Part shown: piece after piece, positions 44,164 to 54,496 of the stretch | How the letters are laid out: each line of letters opens with the position of its first letter | Position numbering within the stretch: position 1 is the first letter of the stretch | DNA from: Perkinsus marinus ATCC 50983 | Taxonomy: Eukaryota > Perkinsozoa > Perkinsida > Perkinsidae | Direction of reading: 5' to 3' | Assembly: GCF_000006405.1 (NCBI RefSeq) | Contig: NW_003215522.1 | Location: 143,325 to 207,324 of the forward strand | DNA length: 64,000 nucleotides | Notes under the pieces: model-generated | Told to the model about the DNA's origin: nothing | The model's database searches: none | Seen by the model: the letters and a program-made list of their open reading frames with translations, nothing else | Made by a program: the position numbers and the translations under genes

Positions 44164-47100
44164 ATGGATGCGTCATCTTTGGCGGCAATGATGACGAGGG
44201 GAAAGTTGGACGGACGGTTCGCTTGCCCGATCGTTGGCCCCAATGAGGTCCTAGGGAGGCGCGGGGTCAGATCGCCTTCGAGTATGCTCGACCGAGCGAC
44301 GCCGGTTGACGATCGAAGTACCTTCGCGATGGTTCGCATTGATCGGGAACCTATGCGGCCGTTCAGGGTGAGTGAGGGACGGGAGAGGAAGGGCGGGGGT
44401 ACGACCATGGCGACGAAAGGAAGGAAAACCGCCGTGGCACCACGCAGTAAAACTGCGCGGACATCTAGAGGATGTGACCCTAAGAAGCCCATAGGGGCTG
44501 TGAGGAAATCCCCAGGCAGTGATCGTGACTCGATTGTCATGGGAATAGCAATTTCTGAGGTCAGCTGCGACTTTCTAGAACTCTGCATTGAAGCTCTCAC
44601 GAGAGGTGTCGTATTAGACGTTCTTGAGATGCCTACCACCAGGATCGATCCGGACCTTGCGACCCCTACATCCATGGTGACTGCCCGGCGATATGGTAGA
44701 AGAGGGACGGACGGACCACCAACGCCGCAGGAGAGTCCTCGGTCGATGCCGTCACTACACACGGTGATACAGCAGCTAGATGAGACTTGCATATCATTAA
44801 CGCAGAGCTTGGATGTAGAGGGAAGTTCTTTTGTCGGTAACCATGGGGTAACTCAGTCTTTTGAGGCCGATGAGCTGGAGTCTCTGATATGCTCCAAGAC
44901 AGAATGTTCTATGGAGGTAGAGGACTCATTATGGGGAGGGCCACCCGGGGAGAACCCAACGGCTAGGGTCGTTGACGCGAATGCTCGCTTCACTGAACTG
45001 GTGTCGCCTCTGGAAGCTGTGAAGCAGAACGAGTGCAATGAGAATGTATGTTCATTAGATTCGAGTTGCACACGGGTTAGCTGCAAATGTAAGAGCCAAG
45101 ACGATGAGGAGGTGAGGGGACAACTTGATAGCATTGGGAGACTAAGCATAACAGCTGACTCCTCGACCGTCCAGGTCTCGGAAACTGGAAATGGTCCAGC
45201 GGGATGACACTGGTAGTTGTTGTAGCAGTCTTGACAGTAAAGCTGCGAGCCTCTCGTCTGTTGTTGAGAGGAGGGAGCTTTCCGACGAGCAGGGTAGCGG
45301 AGTAGGATGCTCTGGAAACAGCCTGGCACATGAGGATCCTGAGAGCGGAGATGGTCCGCTTGTGGGTGACAAGGCTCCGATCACAAGTGCTGGACGAGGC
45401 AGAAGCTGTTACGACACGAGGAAGAGCAGGGTTGTGAAGAAGTTTCCTGTGCGGAAGAAGCCACGCAGGTCAAAGTGGCGAAGATCTGGCCATACTGCGA
45501 GGACGATGCGCGTATGGAATTCGGAGACAGCTCAGTCCACTAGAGAGCCAGCAGGGGGAGGTGGACATGAGCCATGTGTTCTCCTTGGAGGCCATGCCTT
45601 GGGGTTGCACGGTATAGAACAGGCTTGCGGCAGTCGTCGTTTCAGTTGCGTCTTCGGGTTTGATACTGAGGAAGATATCAGTGGTGTGGTGGAGTGTGAG
45701 GCCTCACCAAGTTGTGGGTCCGAATCCAGATTGCCGGGTATAGAGCTTACGGATGGAGTAGTTATGGAGGCCCAGGAGGACCTACCAGTCGAGTCTGAAG
45801 TGGAGTTGTCCCTGAGTCCAAGTCCGAGGTCACGGCAGGGGCGGCCTCCTGAAAGCTCGGGCGAGACTACTTGGGAGTGTAGTGGCGATATGTCTCCACC
45901 GATCATGGTCGAGGAAGATGACGATGTAGAACATATGTCAGTTGTGGTTGAAGGGGATGGTAGGGAAGGCTCGCTGGGAAAGTTATCGGCCGGCTTAGGG
46001 TCCTGGGACGACTCGAGCATCTCCAGCGTTGGACGAACTACAGCAGAGTGTGAGTGCCATGTAGACGACAATAGCGTAGTTGTCGACCAGGCTCCTTCTC
46101 TGTCGTCCTGTACAGCTCAGAGGATTAGCACAGAGAGCGATCTTACTGCCAAGAACCCTCCCCATCCTGATATCAGTAGAAAAGGCTCTTTCCGGCGTAG
46201 AGGTCTGAGAAAGGCCTCTTCTGATGCTGGTTTCGACCTGTCCTTACGGCATGTACTCGAGGAACGGGAATGCACAGCCCAGGGGTATCGGTCTACAGCG
46301 TTGACGGCCATCTCGACGGGGTCATGGTCCCAGAGGAGTGGAGTCAGCGAATCGGTTCTGCGGTCTCTCAAAGGCTCTTTGCCTAATGACACGGGGCATC
46401 CCCTTGTGGGTTCACCTCGGCCGTCGGCGAGTCGCCACCTTCCTGCTATGCCTCGACGTTCCGTTGGCCTTCCTAAGAACTCTCCTGTCAGCGAGTCAGT
46501 AGGAGTGCTCTCTGGAGCATTGAACCTGTGCGAGACCAGCCGGGAGGGCAAGGGTAGTCACGATGAGCTCGTCGATCACTCGCTGGGCCAAGCGCTACAA
46601 CAGAATGACCCGCCGATAGAGGCTTCGGTCAATGATAACAGGGAGTCCAAGTTCACAGTCATCAGCGTCGAGGAAGATGAAGATGATTGCGGTGGCAGTC
46701 CGCTGCTGCCAATGCTGCTACTGGGTCGGAAGGGGTCTTGTTATCGACAGGGCAGACTACTCGAGCAACGGAGACCACAATTAGATATAGGCACCACCAA
46801 GGTAGGGCCAGCCGTCCGAGGTGGGGAGTGTGGAGAAGTATGCAGTGTGGAGTGCCGAGATGACCAGGTCAGTGAAGATGCCCCTCTCTCACCTAACAGC
46901 GTGTGGACAACACAGAGCTCGCCTAGGGCAGGTGGTAGCTCACAATACAGTCGCGATGGGGCCGTGGACGTTGAAGAAACCGTGCCCAAGGAAGGTGGTA
47001 GCTCACAATACAGTCGCGATGGGGCCGTGGACGTTGAAGAAACCGTGCCCAAGGAAGGTGGTAGCTCACAATGCAGTCACGATGGGGCCGTGGACGTTGA

Positions 47101-48244
47101 AGAAACCGTGCCCAAGGAAGGTGGTAGCTCACAATGCAGTCACGATGGGGCCGTGGACGTTGAAGAAACCGTGCCCAAGGAAGGTGGTAGCTCACAATGC
47201 AGTCACGATGGGGCCGTGGACGTTGAAGAAACCGTGCCCAAGGAAGGTGGTAGCTCACAATGCAGTCACGATGGGGCCGTGGACGTTGAAGAAACCGTGC
47301 CCAAGGAAGGTGGTAGCTCACAATGCAGTCACGATGGGGCCGTGGACGTTGAAGAAACCGTGCCCAAGGAAGGTGGTAGCTCACAATGCAGTCACGATGG
47401 GGCCGTGGACGTTGAAGAAACCGTGCCCGAGGAAGTTGGTAGCTCACAATGCAGTCACGATGGGGCCGCGGATGTCGAAGAGACTGTGCCCGAGAATTAC
47501 GCTGATAGTCCACAATCGCGTCTGGTGGAAGAAACCGTGCCTGATCGATGGCAAGTCTTAACGAAAGGTCTGCTGGTGTCAACTGTGGTCGGTAGTCCCT
47601 CTGGGTTATGCAATCACTCCCTTGACGGTACTGCTGAATGGTGTAGAGACGGAAATGGGGATTCAACTAGCGTCTCCGCAGAGGCCCTCCCTTCGCAGGA
47701 TATGCATAGAACAATTGAGGTCGACCCAGACCAGGAGCCTGAGGACTTGCAGCAGGTGGGAGCGTTAAGCCGCTGGTCACAGTCTACTCTTGAGGGCGCA
47801 TCACGCTCTCGACGCCTCAAGATGTCCTCCCACCGGTTCCGACAGAAAAAAGCCCGAGGGTTAGCAACTAACCCTGAGCGGGATGGCCATGGTAGAGGGG
47901 CCGAAGCCACAGAGACCGATGCTCCTGCAGTTCCCCGTGACGACGCTGACATGGGACCGGCTATTAGCCGCGGAACAGCGTATACTAGAAGTGGGGAAGA
48001 GGGCCTTCGCCGGTGTGTGGGCATGCGACGAGCTGGGACGGCTGGGACGGGTACTCCCATTGGGACTACATTGTGTACGATCGATACCACTCTCGCCACT
48101 CATCGTCCTTTGGTGATTTCGTCTCGGTATACCAGAGTGGAGGAAAGCATTACTTTCTACTCGCCGATGAGGCTATCAGCCACTCCTCGACCGGCATCGA
48201 ACCTCTCCTTCTCGCTATTGCAGGGGAGACCTAGTCCTGTTTGA
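44164..48244 (+). CDS. large disordered protein with nine 21-residue tandem repeats
   Basis: Two frames join across a 43-nt intron 45112-45154 (GTGAGG...AACAG), giving DDEE|LTPRPSRSRKLEMVQRDD; together about 1,345 residues. I recognise no domain. The protein is Ser, Glu, Asp and Arg rich throughout. At 46930-47496 nine tandem copies of a 63-bp unit encode GGSSQCSHDGAVDVEETVPK plus Glu; the first two have QYSR instead of QCSH, and the ninth is diverged. A Cys- and Ser-rich stretch (SCTRVSCKCKSQDDE) precedes the intron. The 3' end is uncertain, because another frame between 47930 and 48234 reads like protein (WDRLLAAEQRILEVGKRAFA, then DFVSVYQSGGKHYFLLADEA). Such repeats often vary between strains. 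No signal peptide was seen. Function unknown. Confidence 0.6.
46930..47496 (+). repeat. minisatellite: nine 63-bp units in coding sequence
   Basis: Unit GTGGTAGCTCACAATGCAGT onward, 63 bp, in nine nearly identical tandem copies. Units 1-2 share CAATACAGTCGCG, units 3-8 share CAATGCAGTCACG, and unit 9 is the most diverged. Because 63 is a multiple of three and the unit lacks stops in several frames, long false ORFs appear on both strands here. Confidence 0.95.
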
Positions 48245-48569
48245 TCTGCTGATATTACCATTTGTATTATTGTGTTGGTGACTGTGTGATGTCCTCATGA
48301 ATTCGACAAGGCCTTGTTCCACGCGCTTGTTGTCGTGTTACAGTGGTGTCACCCTCCTCTCGAGGATAGATTTTCGCAGTGCCTTGGTTTCTATTTCTCT
48401 TAATAAGCGATTCGGACGCAGTGGGATGTTGAGGCGTGAGTGCCTTGGTCCTCGATTGGACCGATGAGGACAGCTCTTCGGCCACCGAGCGAGGGGAACG
48501 TTTGTGTTATCATATGGTGCGAGGGGTGACGCTTATATGATACCCGTGCCGTGTCTTGCTTCGCTTGCG

Positions 48570-48717
48570 GATGACGCTACTGTTCGAGCTCTCCAGATTC
48601 TTTATGGAAATCGTTGTGCGTTTCCGGACCCGGTCCGATTGCTAGAGAAAGTCTTGGCATCGGACGAAGCGGCTATCTCCGCAATCCTACGCTCGAACAC
48701 GACGACTGTGGTAGTTC
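48570..48717 (+). repeat. direct duplication, copy 1 (open frame)
   Basis: Starts GATGACGCTACTGTTCGAGC and is repeated about 252 bp downstream. In frame it encodes ATVRALQILYGNRCAFPDPV and LEKVLASDEAAISAILRSN, which looks like genuine helical protein sequence. Confidence 0.75.
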
Positions 48718-48821
48718 TGTGGCATTTCTTGCCCTTGAGTGTAGCTTGAAGAACTCGACATATTCGGGGAATGAAGACGAAAGAGGGATCAGATAAACCC
48801 GTGTCGTGCGGATACATATAG

Positions 48822-48970
48822 ATGACGCTACTGCTCGAGCTCTCCAGATTCTTTATGGCAATCGAGCAATGCGTTTCCTGGCCCGGTTCGAGTGCTAGAG
48901 AAAGTCTTGGCATCGGACGAAGCGGCTATCTCCGCAATCCTACGCTCGAACACGACGACTGTGGTAGTTC
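48822..48970 (+). repeat. direct duplication, copy 2 (frame broken)
   Basis: The same segment as 48570-48717. It keeps ATARALQILYGNRA, but then an altered stretch shifts the frame and the reading meets a TAG, while the last 80 bp (CTAGAGAAAGTCTTGGCATC onward) are identical to copy 1. It looks like a decaying duplicate. Confidence 0.75.
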
Positions 48971-49169
48971 GTATGCAGCTGGTGAGAGTAGAGCCGGCGA
49001 GGTCAGTTTAGAGGAATTTTCGAGTTAGTTTGGGTCAATGGGCGGTGGTGTCTGGCACAGACTAGTGATGGTGGGTCTGTTTTTTTCGAGAGAACCTATG
49101 GGCATATATAAATTCAGCGACATCTATCTAGAGCTCTTCGTAGTACTTTTATCCAGGCAATGGCGCTGT

Positions 49170-50300
49170 CGCCTACTGCTGGTAACGATCGAGCAGCTTT
49201 CCTCGCAGAGAAGAACCCCCGCTTCGTGGCAGCACCTAAGGGATTGCCTGGTCGGTTACTATACCCGAGTTTAAGCACCCTCGCCACTCCTCTGATACGC
49301 CTACTATGGTGTTTCCGATACCGGCTGTTTTCGTGAGCTCGGGTGTGACGCCTTCGTTGCTTGGTACTGGTGTGGTCAGTGTGGGAAAATATGCACATGG
49401 GCAACCACACATGTTGTTGAGAAAATGGAAATTCTGAGAAACTTTGGGAAATTCTCATTGGTTTCTGTACACTTCTACCCGAATTCCTATGTGGACTCCT
49501 CTAATTAGTGAGGAAACTCCTGAGCTCAGCTGAGGAAGGCGAACATATATTCCTCCAACACTGGATGTGGCAGGGCGACTTTGCCTGTGGCACTTTCCTT
49601 CGAAGCAGCAGCTGGTGTATGCTCGAGAGGTCGAGGCCTGCGATGTCGTTTTGACCCTGCAAAGTGCGAACGAGCAGCGTCAGCTAGAGATGATACCCAA
49701 GTGAGGATCTTCGCTATTGCAGATGTCCGTAGGGCACAGCAGCGCAGCAGGATTGTGTTTGCGTACATTTGATAAATAGATCATTCACGCACGCACATTC
49801 GCTGTAGGCACTATGTATTATAGCTTTGATTCAGGAGCTGTTCGGCCCTCGGGATGCAGTGGATACAAATTGACTTTTGGTCCTGCTACTACCGCCACTC
49901 GGGGAATGCCACTGGTCACGAACGTCTGGTGGCGCTCTTCGATACCCTCATAGAGCTGCTGCGCACTGGGAAGAATATCCTTATCCACTGGTGACTTTGG
50001 ACCTAAACCGAATCGCGGTGAGGAGTAGTCATGTTGATTCAGCGCAGCGGGAGTACATCGGACTGGCATGTGCGTTTATGGTCTACTGCGTCGTATGGGC
50101 CTTTCGAGTCTTGAGACGTTGGAGTACATCAAAGTGCTTCGGCCGATAACCTATGTCCACTGTGGAATGCAGCGATTTAAAGATATGGGTGAGACAAGCT
50201 GGGAAGCTCTTGGATGCATACACGACGTTTGTTTTTAGAAGAACATTGCTTGGTGTGGGGTTTTGACGATACCATTAGTAAGCGAGGTATCCAGAGATGA
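49170..50300 (+). CDS. dual-specificity-type protein tyrosine phosphatase
   Basis: Cysteine-based phosphatase. Exons join across introns 49701-49834 (134 nt), 49991-50042 (52 nt) and 50189-50238 (50 nt). The product reads LCLWHFPSKQQLVYAREVE, ACDVVLTLQSANEQRQLEM, MQWIQIDFWSCYYRHSGN, LIELLRTGKNILIHCAAG followed by VHRTGMCVYGLLRRMGL, then SLETLEYIKVLRPITYVHCG, and ends DDTISKRGIQR then TGA at 50298-50300. HCAAGVHRTG is the C-x5-R active-site loop (nucleophile Cys, phosphate-binding Arg), and intron 2 cuts into its Cys codon. A further exon upstream near 49175-49310, encoding FLAEKNPRFVAAPKGLPGR, probably belongs to this gene; the intron between would contain MITE copy R5. That first junction is not resolved. 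The substrate, protein or lipid, cannot be told. Confidence 0.75.
49377..49563 (-). mobile_element. MITE-like repeat, copy R5 (best preserved)
   Basis: A 187-bp element with terminal inverted repeats: CAGTGTGGGAAAATAT at the left and, read inward from the right, CAGTGTTGGAGGAATAT. The flanks GGTGTGGT and GATGTGGC agree at six of eight positions, compatible with an old 8-bp target duplication as in hAT elements. No coding capacity. It lies between the first probable exon and the rest of the phosphatase gene. Confidence 0.75.
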
Positions 50301-50934
50301 GCAATACTGCAGACTTGTGTCATGGTCACCACCATTTGGTGTCTTTAGTTCAGTACTAGTCTCGTCATTATAGTCTCCACTCTAGAGCAGACCTTCTTGG
50401 CTACACCCTTGCAATGTCTATTCGCTTCTCACTGGCGTAGATCGAGAAACCTTGTGCTGGGACCGGCGGTCGGCCGTACGACGGCTCCTATCATCGCTGA
50501 GGTACAAAGAAAACTTACAGTTGCTCTGTTAGAATACGAGGCCGGGGACGCGAGGAAGATGGAGGAATACGAACCGTCCGTGGTCCACAATCTTGGTGTT
50601 AAGGGCCATAAGTCTGGGTGATCTTTGATGTGCGTCATAGTTGCGTTCGTGGGGATCCACATATCTGGAGGCAGTTTTCTCCGTGTGATAACAATGTCGT
50701 CGGAAGTGCAACAGACGGGCGCTTTGAGAGGGCTTCTCAAGACGATAATAAGATCAGTCATCATTGGTCGCACTAAGGAGATTATCCTCCTTCGTCTGTT
50801 GCTGCTATATGCGGTGAAGAGCCATATTAAGGTTGCATGCCTCGTTGTGTACAGATCAGTGAATGCCCTGAGGTAGATTTGCCACTACCCTCTCGCTCAA
50901 CGGTTTTCGTATCCTCAGGCTCACCTTGCGAGAT
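50301..50934. other. spacer, possible 5' exons of the esterase
   Basis: A 634-bp stretch. Open segments such as KLTVALLEYEAGDARKMEEY (near 50500-50560) and, after a possible short intron, a Leu/Ile-rich stretch near 50740-50820 may be upstream exons of the esterase, but the joins cannot be fixed. Confidence 0.35.
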
Positions 50935-52312
50935 ATGAAGTTGCCCTGGTCAGCAAGGATTCGCCTCCTTAGCCACTACGTTGCGAGGATCCTACGAGTT
51001 ATCGTTGGTGCGGTACTTGTGCGAGGACGGAAATCCTCTAAATTGCCACTGACGGTTGAGCTAGTGCTCGAGATGATGAGACCACATGAGCTTCTGGAAT
51101 CGGAGAGTAGCCTCATCTACGCTACAGTGTCCAAAGTCGACGATACATGGTTGTCATTCTTCTTCCCATTATACGCGAGAATTGCTCTACCCGGGATTCG
51201 AACCGAGGAGGACAAGGTTGGGTCTGTACCAGCTGCATGGGTTCATACAGGACCAGTAGAGCGATGGTCTATGGGAGGTCCGCGAGCTTCGCAATCCATC
51301 GTTGTCTTGTATTTCCTTCATGGCGGTGGGTATATCTTCCTCGATGGAGTGCACTCTCATCTTGAGTACTGCGCTCGGTTGGTGATGAAAACCCAGCAGG
51401 AGTTCGACGACATACTAGGTCAAAACGTGGCCCCACGTGTCATCGGCTTCATCATTGACTATAGGAAGGCCCCTCAGTACGTCTTCCCAACAGCTGTTGA
51501 GGATGCTGTTAAGAGCTATGCGTATTTACTAAGTGGCCGCAGTCGCTATCCTGTGTCATCTAGTAGAGACATTGTGGTGTGTGGTGACTCGGCTGGAGGT
51601 GGCCTGTCTATTGCGATGGTACTCGCACTGGCGAAGGGGCATTTCACTCCTGAGGGAAAGCCCATGCCGTTACCCGGCGCGATGGGCGTTTGCAGTCCAT
51701 TCTTGGACCTGAGGAGGGCGATCGATAATAAGGTGGGAAATCCTTGAGGCTTGCCTCGTCTCATCGTGTCTTTTTGTATGTAGGCGTATCAGAGTCGAAT
51801 ATGCTATTTGACTGATGCCTGCATCTGGATGTGTGCTGATCTCTATTTATTCGGGGACACCGAGAATGGGGATGCTGAATGCCCACCTGCTGAAAGCGAT
51901 CCAGAATCTTGGCGGCGCGCAAGATTCTTGACACCCGATGTCACAATGGTATGGTGAATTTTCGCAGTGTTTGTTGTCGGAGTATCTGATTTCAGAATCC
52001 ACTGGCGTCGCCGCTGCATGCTGATCTAACTCCACTTAGAGACATCCCTATTATCGTTCAGGTAGAGCCTTGTGAAGTATCAGATCTGTGTTGCACTTCC
52101 CCTGTCAGAGTGGGGACAGCGAGGGTCTGCTTGTGGACACCCTTGCATTGGCGCGAAGGGCGAAAGTGTATGGTCTGTCGAAATTGTCCATCGAGGTTTA
52201 TACCGACATGTTCCATATCTTCCCGCTTTTTGCATGGGTGAGAGATGGGGTCTCCGCGCTCGAGATTGGTGAAGCTTCTTCAGCTGCTGCCGTCGGGCAT
52301 GGTCGCCGTTAA
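50935..52312 (+). CDS. HSL-type alpha/beta-hydrolase (esterase/lipase), paralogue 1
   Basis: A carboxylester hydrolase of the hormone-sensitive lipase family. The first exon from ATG 50935 has a basic, hydrophobic N-terminal region (ARIRLLSHYVARILRVIVGA), then the oxyanion motif YFLHGGGYIFLDG, GFIIDYRKAPQYVFPTAVED and the nucleophile elbow VVCGDSAGGGLSIAMVLAL. Introns 51733-51783 (51 nt), 51949-51995 (47 nt) and 52062-52108 (47 nt) lead to TPDVT|MNPLASPLHADL-type sequence, IPIIVQ|SGDSEGLLVDTLAL (acidic catalytic residue) and VYTDMFHIFPLFAW, where His completes the triad. The stop is at 52310-52312. Upstream exons may add N-terminal sequence. A diverged paralogue lies at 57937-59076 with the same last intron position. 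The hydrophobic N-terminus suggests membrane association. Substrate unknown. Confidence 0.85.
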
Positions 52313-53860
52313 CCGCATGTCCAAATTTCTGGCAAAGCGAATATGTCTATCAATGAAGGGCGCCACGACATGTCCTATGGAGAGTCCAATGGTTTCCTCG
52401 ACGGTATCGGTGGTGGAAAAAGACGGAGCGATGCAGAAGCGAAGAATATCTGCCTGGAATGGCGCCACCAGTCCAGGTAGGTCATGAGCTAGGCCATGGG
52501 GATGAGGCGTAGTGTTCCAGGAGGTGAAATGATGGTCTCCGGTGTAATGACTCCCCTTGGAGTTCAACCTTCTGCGTCATCTGATAGCTCATCGAGTGAT
52601 GATGATGACGAGGAGTATGGTCAAATGAGAACGTCTTTCAAAGTAAGATTGCGATAGGCTACATGTGTGTGGTAATCTGTGTTGGAGATAACCTTGCCGT
52701 CTTAGTCCGTAGTCAGCGTACCTCACGGCTGCCACAAATTGGTTAATAGCCCGGAGATTTGCGAGAACCTCTGCCAGTATCATTTGCGGAAGCATAGCAG
52801 CACTCCCGACTGCACTCAGGAGAACGCCGGTGTGGCCCCCATTGTTAAGGTCGGCTATCATATTCGTATCGTTTTAGCGCGACAGCAATTCTGCCCAGTG
52901 TTGAGTACTCTCAGCTGCTCGTATCCGGATTCTTATTCACATCTCAAAATGCGAGTCTTGAATTTTGTACTCTGCATGTTTCAGGCCAGCTCCCCTGGCG
53001 CTGACACATTCACCGTTATTACGAGTTAAGTCGAATACATGTTGCATCCAAATCATACTAGGAGTCTCATTTTTTGTCCTGATCACTGCATGAGAATTGA
53101 GCTCAATACTGGACGCTCTGGGCTTTGCCTCAAACCCTTAGGGTTTTCAGTATCTTACACGTGATGATCTCGCCGTCGATTCGTTTCTCATCGCATCTAG
53201 AAAGATGGTGACAGGACACTGGTACAACGGTTCCAGACCGCCAATGCAGGCGGGATTGATTAAGTCCGATTGAACTCACTGGAGCTACTCCGAGGATCTT
53301 TTACTACTCCATCATAAGCCTCAGAATGATCTGCCGATAAACGTTATGCATAGATGTAATCTGCTTCAAACCAATTACCTCATGGCTGGCTTGTTGTGAA
53401 TAGCTTGAACATTATCATCATCGTACTAGCGTATGACTCTCCTTAGATCTCCCAGCCGCATACTTCCCTCCTTTCCGCATTCACCGTCTTAAACCTGGAG
53501 AACTTTGGCCTGACGATGCGCTCAAAAAGGTAGCTACTAACCTACAAGGAACTCGCTTGGGGCTTCATGGGATGATTTGGTCTCTAAAGCGAGAAGCCGC
53601 CGATGGGAAATGCCCACCAAATCTTCGCAGCCAGAATTGAGCCCGAAAACCGCGGTTATCGCTTGGGCAGCTTGATGATTCGTCGCTGATGAGCTGTGGA
53701 CGATGTTCATGAAGGTGATGTTGTAACTGACATTCATTATTGTCTTGTGATCACTAACTTCTGTATCGAGTTGTCGTTGTTGGTGCTGGCTGTTATGGTT
53801 TTGCTGACTGGGGAGATGCACGGTATCCTTAAGAAAGGATTTTCTCACTTATTTCAGGAG
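52313..53860. other. intergenic, diverged duplicate remnants
   Basis: About 1.55 kb without a supported gene. The part around 53300-53530 resembles 56400-56580 (shared GATCTGCC, CTCATGGCTGGCT/CTCATGACTGGCT, CATTCACCGTCTT and GGCCTGACGATGCGCTC), so the 636-bp duplication next to it extends leftward in a much more diverged form. Confidence 0.5.
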
Positions 53861-54496
53861 TTACTGCCGTTCGGATGTTCGTTCACCTCCCCGTCGTGAA
53901 TGTTCTAGCGGCAGTCTTCGATGCTGTATATCATACTATACCCTACTTGACGCCAGAAGGGACTGAGCTGTGCATGTGACCTCTTCAACACTTTAGCTGG
54001 TCTTGTGGTGGAGTTTGTTTGATCCCTATTAGGTCGCTGCTATGCCTCAGTTGGAGAAATAGAGTCTACACGTGTCTGCATATACTTCGAGTACTCCGAG
54101 AAGTAAGTCGAGTCAGTCCGCGTCGGTGCAACTTGATAGCAGACTAGCAGGTTACTCTGGGCTGCTTACGACGGGAGGGATCCAGCCTAGAGCTGTTCTT
54201 GTTGAAAATACTCAAGGCTCCGAAGGAGGTATGCTGCTAGGTCGCGTCATGGTACGCATTGTATCGATAGCAGATGGAAATTGAGCATAGCGAGGACTCC
54301 TTACTGGCAGTGGAGCTAGTCCATGTCGTGGAGGCGGCTTACAAGGTAAGTAGAGCGCACTCAGCCTGAGCTTATCCGAAAGTACCGCAGGTTTATGGCC
54401 CACCATTGAGTCGGATATTGCACCCGACTATGAGAACGGAGCTCGTTAGTGTCACCGGTTTTCCTTGGGGTTTTTGGGTATACAATGGTCATACTG
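53861..54496 (+). repeat. segmental duplication, copy A (esterase 5' region, orphaned)
   Basis: Starts TTACTGCCGTTCGGATGTTC and matches 57257-57892 nearly base for base, with only scattered substitutions. It contains coding-like stretches (VRMFVHLPVVNVLAAVFDAV; SRLAGYSGLLTTGGIQPRAV). In copy B this sequence leads into an esterase; here it is cut off at about 54493 and joined to a beta-propeller domain. Confidence 0.85.

Larger units (their letters stand above)
48245..49169. other. spacer with a local duplication
   Basis: A stretch of 925 bp. It holds a tandemly duplicated segment of about 148 bp (described separately). The first copy lies in an open frame, 48504-48749, that could be an exon of an unknown gene. 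Otherwise nothing is supported. Confidence 0.5.

Noticed and set aside
46821-47666. Long ORFs on both strands across the 63-bp repeat array
   Set aside because: They arise because the unit is a multiple of three and stop-free in several frames; the supported frame continues far beyond the array on both sides.
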